In this document: piece by piece, positions 61,260 to 64,000 of the stretch
Position numbering within the stretch: the first letter of the stretch is position 1
How the letters are laid out: every line of letters begins with the position of its first letter
Source: Blastomyces gilchristii SLH14081
Taxonomy: Eukaryota; Ascomycota; Eurotiomycetes; Onygenales; Ajellomycetaceae
Assembly: GCF_000003855.2 (NCBI RefSeq)
Contig: NW_003101682.1
Location: 1,055,178-1,119,177 of the forward strand
Direction: 5' to 3'
DNA length: 64,000 bases
Notes under the pieces: model-generated
What the model was told of the DNA's origin: nothing
What the model saw: only the letters and a program-made list of their open reading frames with translations
The model's database searches: none
Position numbers and translations under genes: made by a program

Positions 61260-62787
61260 ATGACCTCCACCGCCCTCCCCAAGCGCACCGCGCTGAACCG
61301 GAATATCCCTACGGACTCCTCCACAGAGAGCTCTGCATGCGTTTCCCCAAGCGACAGCTTGCGTCCGTCTCCTTCCTCCACCTCCCTGTCGTCTCTGGCC
61401 TCGGATGCGCAGGAAGAACCCCTAAAATTAGTAGACACCTACGGAAACCCCTTTGAGATCCCAGACTTCACCATCAAGCAGATCCGAGACGCCATCCCGG
61501 CCCATTGCTTCAAGAGAAGTGCGCTGCGCAGTCTTTCATACGTAGCGAGAGATATTTCAGCTTTGGCAGGGACCTTCTACCTTTTCCACAACTATGTCAC
61601 TCCGGAATACATCCCATCCACCCCGATCCGTGCGGGACTGTGGGGTCTCTATACCTTCGTCCAGGGTCTCTTTGGCACCGGCCTATGGGTCATGGCCCAT
61701 GAGTGCGGACATCAGGCATTCTCTCCATTCAGACTCCTGAACGACACAGTCGGCTGGATCTGCCACTCGGCGCTGCTGGTACCGTACTTCTCCTGGAAGA
61801 TCTCACACAGCAAACACCACAAAGCCACCGGCAACATGGACCGGGACATGGTTTTCGTCCCCAAGACACGAGAGGTATTCGCCTCGCGCTACGGCTATCT
61901 CGCGCACGAGCTGCATGAGTTGATGGAGGAAACCCCCATCCAGACCGCTACGCACATGATCCTGCAGCAGCTGTTCGGATGGCCCTTGTATTTGCTCTCA
62001 AACGTCACGGGCCACAACAACCATGAGCACCAGCCTGAGGGCCGTGGTAAGGGAAAGAAGAATGGCTTCTTTTCTGGTGTCAACCACTTCAACCCGTCCA
62101 GCCCGCTGTATGAGGCCAAGCACGTACCGCTCATCCTCCTCAGCGACCTGGGCTTGATGATCACAGGCTCCGCGCTGTACTGGGTTGGCCAGAACTTCGG
62201 CTGGGCGAACCTTGCCGTGTGGTACTTCGTGCCATACCTGTGGGTCAACCATTGGCTAGGTATGTAGAAATCAACTCAAATCTCCCCCTCAATGATTTCC
62301 TTTCTCGTCTCCTTTCACTACCCTCGGAAAGACAAAAAAGAAACAAATTAACACCCCCCCCCCCAAACAGTCGCCATCACCTACCTCCAACACACCGACC
62401 CCACCCTCCCCCACTACGCCTCGCAAGCCTGGACCTTCACCCCGCGGAGCCGCAGCCACCATCGACCGCGAATTTGGTTTCATCGGCCGCTACCTCTTCC
62501 ACGGCATCATCGAGACCCACGTTCTGCACCACTACGTCAGCACGATCCCGTTCTACAACGCCGACGAGGCCAGCGAGGCCATCAAGCCCGTCATGGGCAA
62601 GCATTACCGCTCAGACACCAAGGATGGGAGCTGGGGGTTCATCAAGTCGCTGTGGAAGAGTGCCCGGACGTGCCACTGGGTGGAGCCGTGTGAGGGTGCG
62701 AAGGGCGAGGGACAGCATGTTTATTTCTTCCGGAATCGGAATAATATCGGTGTTAGGCCTTCTGCCGTGGCGACGAAGTCGTCGTAG
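61260..62787 (+). CDS. odeA: Delta-12 (oleate) fatty acid desaturase, with an apparent one-base frameshift in exon 2
   Basis: A membrane-bound di-iron enzyme of the endoplasmic reticulum that turns oleoyl into linoleoyl lipid. Exon 1 is 61,260-62,259; the intron is 62,260-62,370; exon 2 is 62,371-62,787. Histidine boxes: HECGH at residues 147-151, HSKHH at 183-187, and HVLHH encoded at 62,518-62,532. Hydrophobic spans flank them (for example AGLWGLYTFVQGLFGTGLWV). Without one extra C in the run 62,440-62,443 the product would be about 471 residues, ending at TAG 62,785-62,787, the usual size for Aspergillus enzymes. As written, translation shifts at 62,442 and stops at TGA 62,691-62,693, about 440 residues, losing the third box. 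The start is the first in-frame ATG, with an AACCATGAC context. Delta-12 rather than delta-15 specificity is inferred from overall resemblance. Confidence 0.93.
62260..62370 (+). other. Spliceosomal intron of the desaturase gene (phase 1, 111 bp)
   Basis: Donor GTATGT right after ...AACCATTGGCTAG and acceptor AAACAG before TCGCCATCACC. Splicing joins NHWL to VAITYLQHTDP, as conserved in the family. A run of 12 C (62,353-62,364) lies just before the acceptor, an unusual homopolymer. Confidence 0.93.
62440..62443 (+). other. C-run with one surplus base (frameshift site)
   Basis: TTCACCCCGCGGAGCC: reading with three C instead of four joins AWTFT to RGAAATIDREFGFIGRY, the conserved continuation. 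Four C put the frame into Arg/His-rich nonsense. Confidence 0.85.
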
Positions 62788-64000
62788 GATCTAATTGCTT
62801 TTTATTTTGTTATTATTTCTCCTCTCGTTTCGTTTTTCGCTCTCTTTTGTTTTTCGGCTCCTGTTTTGTGTCGCTTTTCCCTGGCTGCTCTTTCCGGATA
62901 AGTATAGAAAGATGAAGGAAAGGGAGGGCGCCATCATCTTTTTTATCATATATATAAATAGAGAAAGTAATGGATGGATGGATGGGGATGATAATGAGTC
63001 TTGATACTCCATTCTTTTCCTTCTCACACCAACCCAGCCCCGGTCCCGGTCCCAGTCCCTCGTCCCGCCGCCATCCATCCACTCTCAAGACGAAACCGAG
63101 AATCGACGGAAGCCATGAAACCCTCTTCCAACACCATCAGCACGTCTGTATAATTCTATCAATCAACAGGCGGAATATTTTCCTCTCTATTCTTTCTGGC
63201 GTTGGGTGGGGAAAGGGAGTGCTATTACATACCTAGACGGACTTACCTTGCTTTATCTCCTCTCTTTCTGATTTTTTTTGGGCCTTCACAGAACGCGATG
63301 CGATGCGGATGACCCTCTTTTTTTCCTGTTTTTCGCTTCGCATACAAAATACCAAGAAGGGAGCGAGGGTGGGCGGCGAAAGAGAAAAAACCTGACATTT
63401 AGAGACCGCAAATCCCAAGTCCTTTGATTCCGATGCCGTCTTCTTCTTGCTTGTCATGTTCGAGCTTCTCATTGACAAAACATGTTTTGGACTGTTGTTT
63501 CGTTTCCCTTTTGATGCCTCGAGTTGCTTCTTTCTTTTTTTTTTGCTCACTCATCTTAAAAAGCGATATAGAAATACGCACTTTACCAGGCTAAATAACC
63601 TACCATATCGACGAATTAATGAAAAAGAAAAAAATGGACATATCCATCCTGCAGTACATCACCCGCCTTCCTTGGTTCCCAGATATGCGAATGGTTATCA
63701 TCATCGCAGTTGAGGAGTTGGGAGGAAAGGTAGAAGAACCAGTATGGCGACCTGAATGAATAAGTCAATGCCATTCTAAGCAATGTATACGTAAAGCATA
63801 CCTGGCTAAAATCCATTGCCTGCGAATTTCCTCTGATAAAAAATATCCGGTTTCATCATTTTGCTGGACTTTTCGATCTCGAACTCAAAACGAAGGGGGA
63901 AATGATAAACTGATAGAAAAAAGAAAAGAAAAAAAAAGAATCATCGGAGAAGAAAGAAAACAAATGGAAGAGTGGGCAAGAACAATGGCCACATGCAAGA
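62788..64000. other. Downstream region of the desaturase; no further gene recognised
   Basis: 3' untranslated-type T-rich sequence follows the stop. A (TGGA)n run sits at about 62,970-62,986. Short frames on both strands (up to 105 codons) overlap and are low complexity (Lys- or Ser/Phe-rich). A neighbouring gene may begin beyond the window. Confidence 0.5.

Noticed and set aside
62219..62794. 191-codon frame overlapping desaturase exon 2
   Set aside because: It crosses the intron in the wrong frame; the product is Ser/Pro/Arg-rich shadow sequence of the desaturase.

Overview
This looks like a filamentous ascomycete chromosome segment, most likely Eurotiales (Aspergillus/Penicillium type). 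The evidence is an oleate delta-12 desaturase of that lineage with a GT-AG intron at the right end, Tad1-like LINE, Ty3/gypsy, Fot1/pogo and hAT elements, and heavy RIP-like C-to-T decay. About 57.5 kb (1 to ~57,575) is a repeat graveyard with essentially no intact reading frame. The last ~6.4 kb is ordinary fungal DNA with one recognisable host gene.

Left cluster (1-27,742). The 3' end of a plus-strand Ty3/gypsy element (A) with its LTR lies at 1-1,050. It abuts an old minus-strand Ty3/gypsy copy (D). D is split by a hAT transposon (1,333-7,158, 8-bp target duplication TATACAAG) and by a Ty3/gypsy element F (12,287-27,326, duplication TCACT). F is itself split by a third Ty3/gypsy element G (14,043-21,824, duplication GCATT/GTATT). 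Chromodomain-like tails follow the integrases of A, F and G.

Middle (27,743-41,771). A truncated minus-strand Ty3 copy (H) contains a 980-base assembly gap. Next come a near full-length Tad1-like LINE on the minus strand with a (TTA)n tail, a poorly explained 1.5-kb stretch with little-mutated islands, a 5'-truncated LINE copy on the plus strand, and a plus-strand Ty3 element B.

Right cluster (41,549-57,575). The 3' LTR of B is split by element C (41,772-54,140, duplication TCTTC). C was in turn invaded by a 506-bp hAT MITE (duplication AACAGCAT), by a 377-bp tRNA-headed SINE (14-bp duplication) and by element K (44,987-50,668, duplication CAATA). Beyond it a GA/GGTAG-rich minisatellite carries another decayed hAT MITE and a Fot1/pogo element (55,436-57,410, TA duplication).

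Right end (57,576-64,000). Unique DNA of normal composition is interrupted by an AT-rich decayed patch (~59,400-60,100). The delta-12 fatty acid desaturase gene follows (61,260-62,787). As given, it carries one extra C in exon 2 that removes the third histidine box; this is either a sequencing error or a real lesion.

The most notable points are four. The mutational signature has CC, GG and CG dinucleotides almost exhausted while CA survives. The outer edges of many elements are spared. The nesting order can be read exactly from target duplications. The SINE has an empty-site paralogue in the window and shares a tail with the LINE. I found no evidence of a new functional gene system; the interest lies in genome-defence scars and repeat biology.
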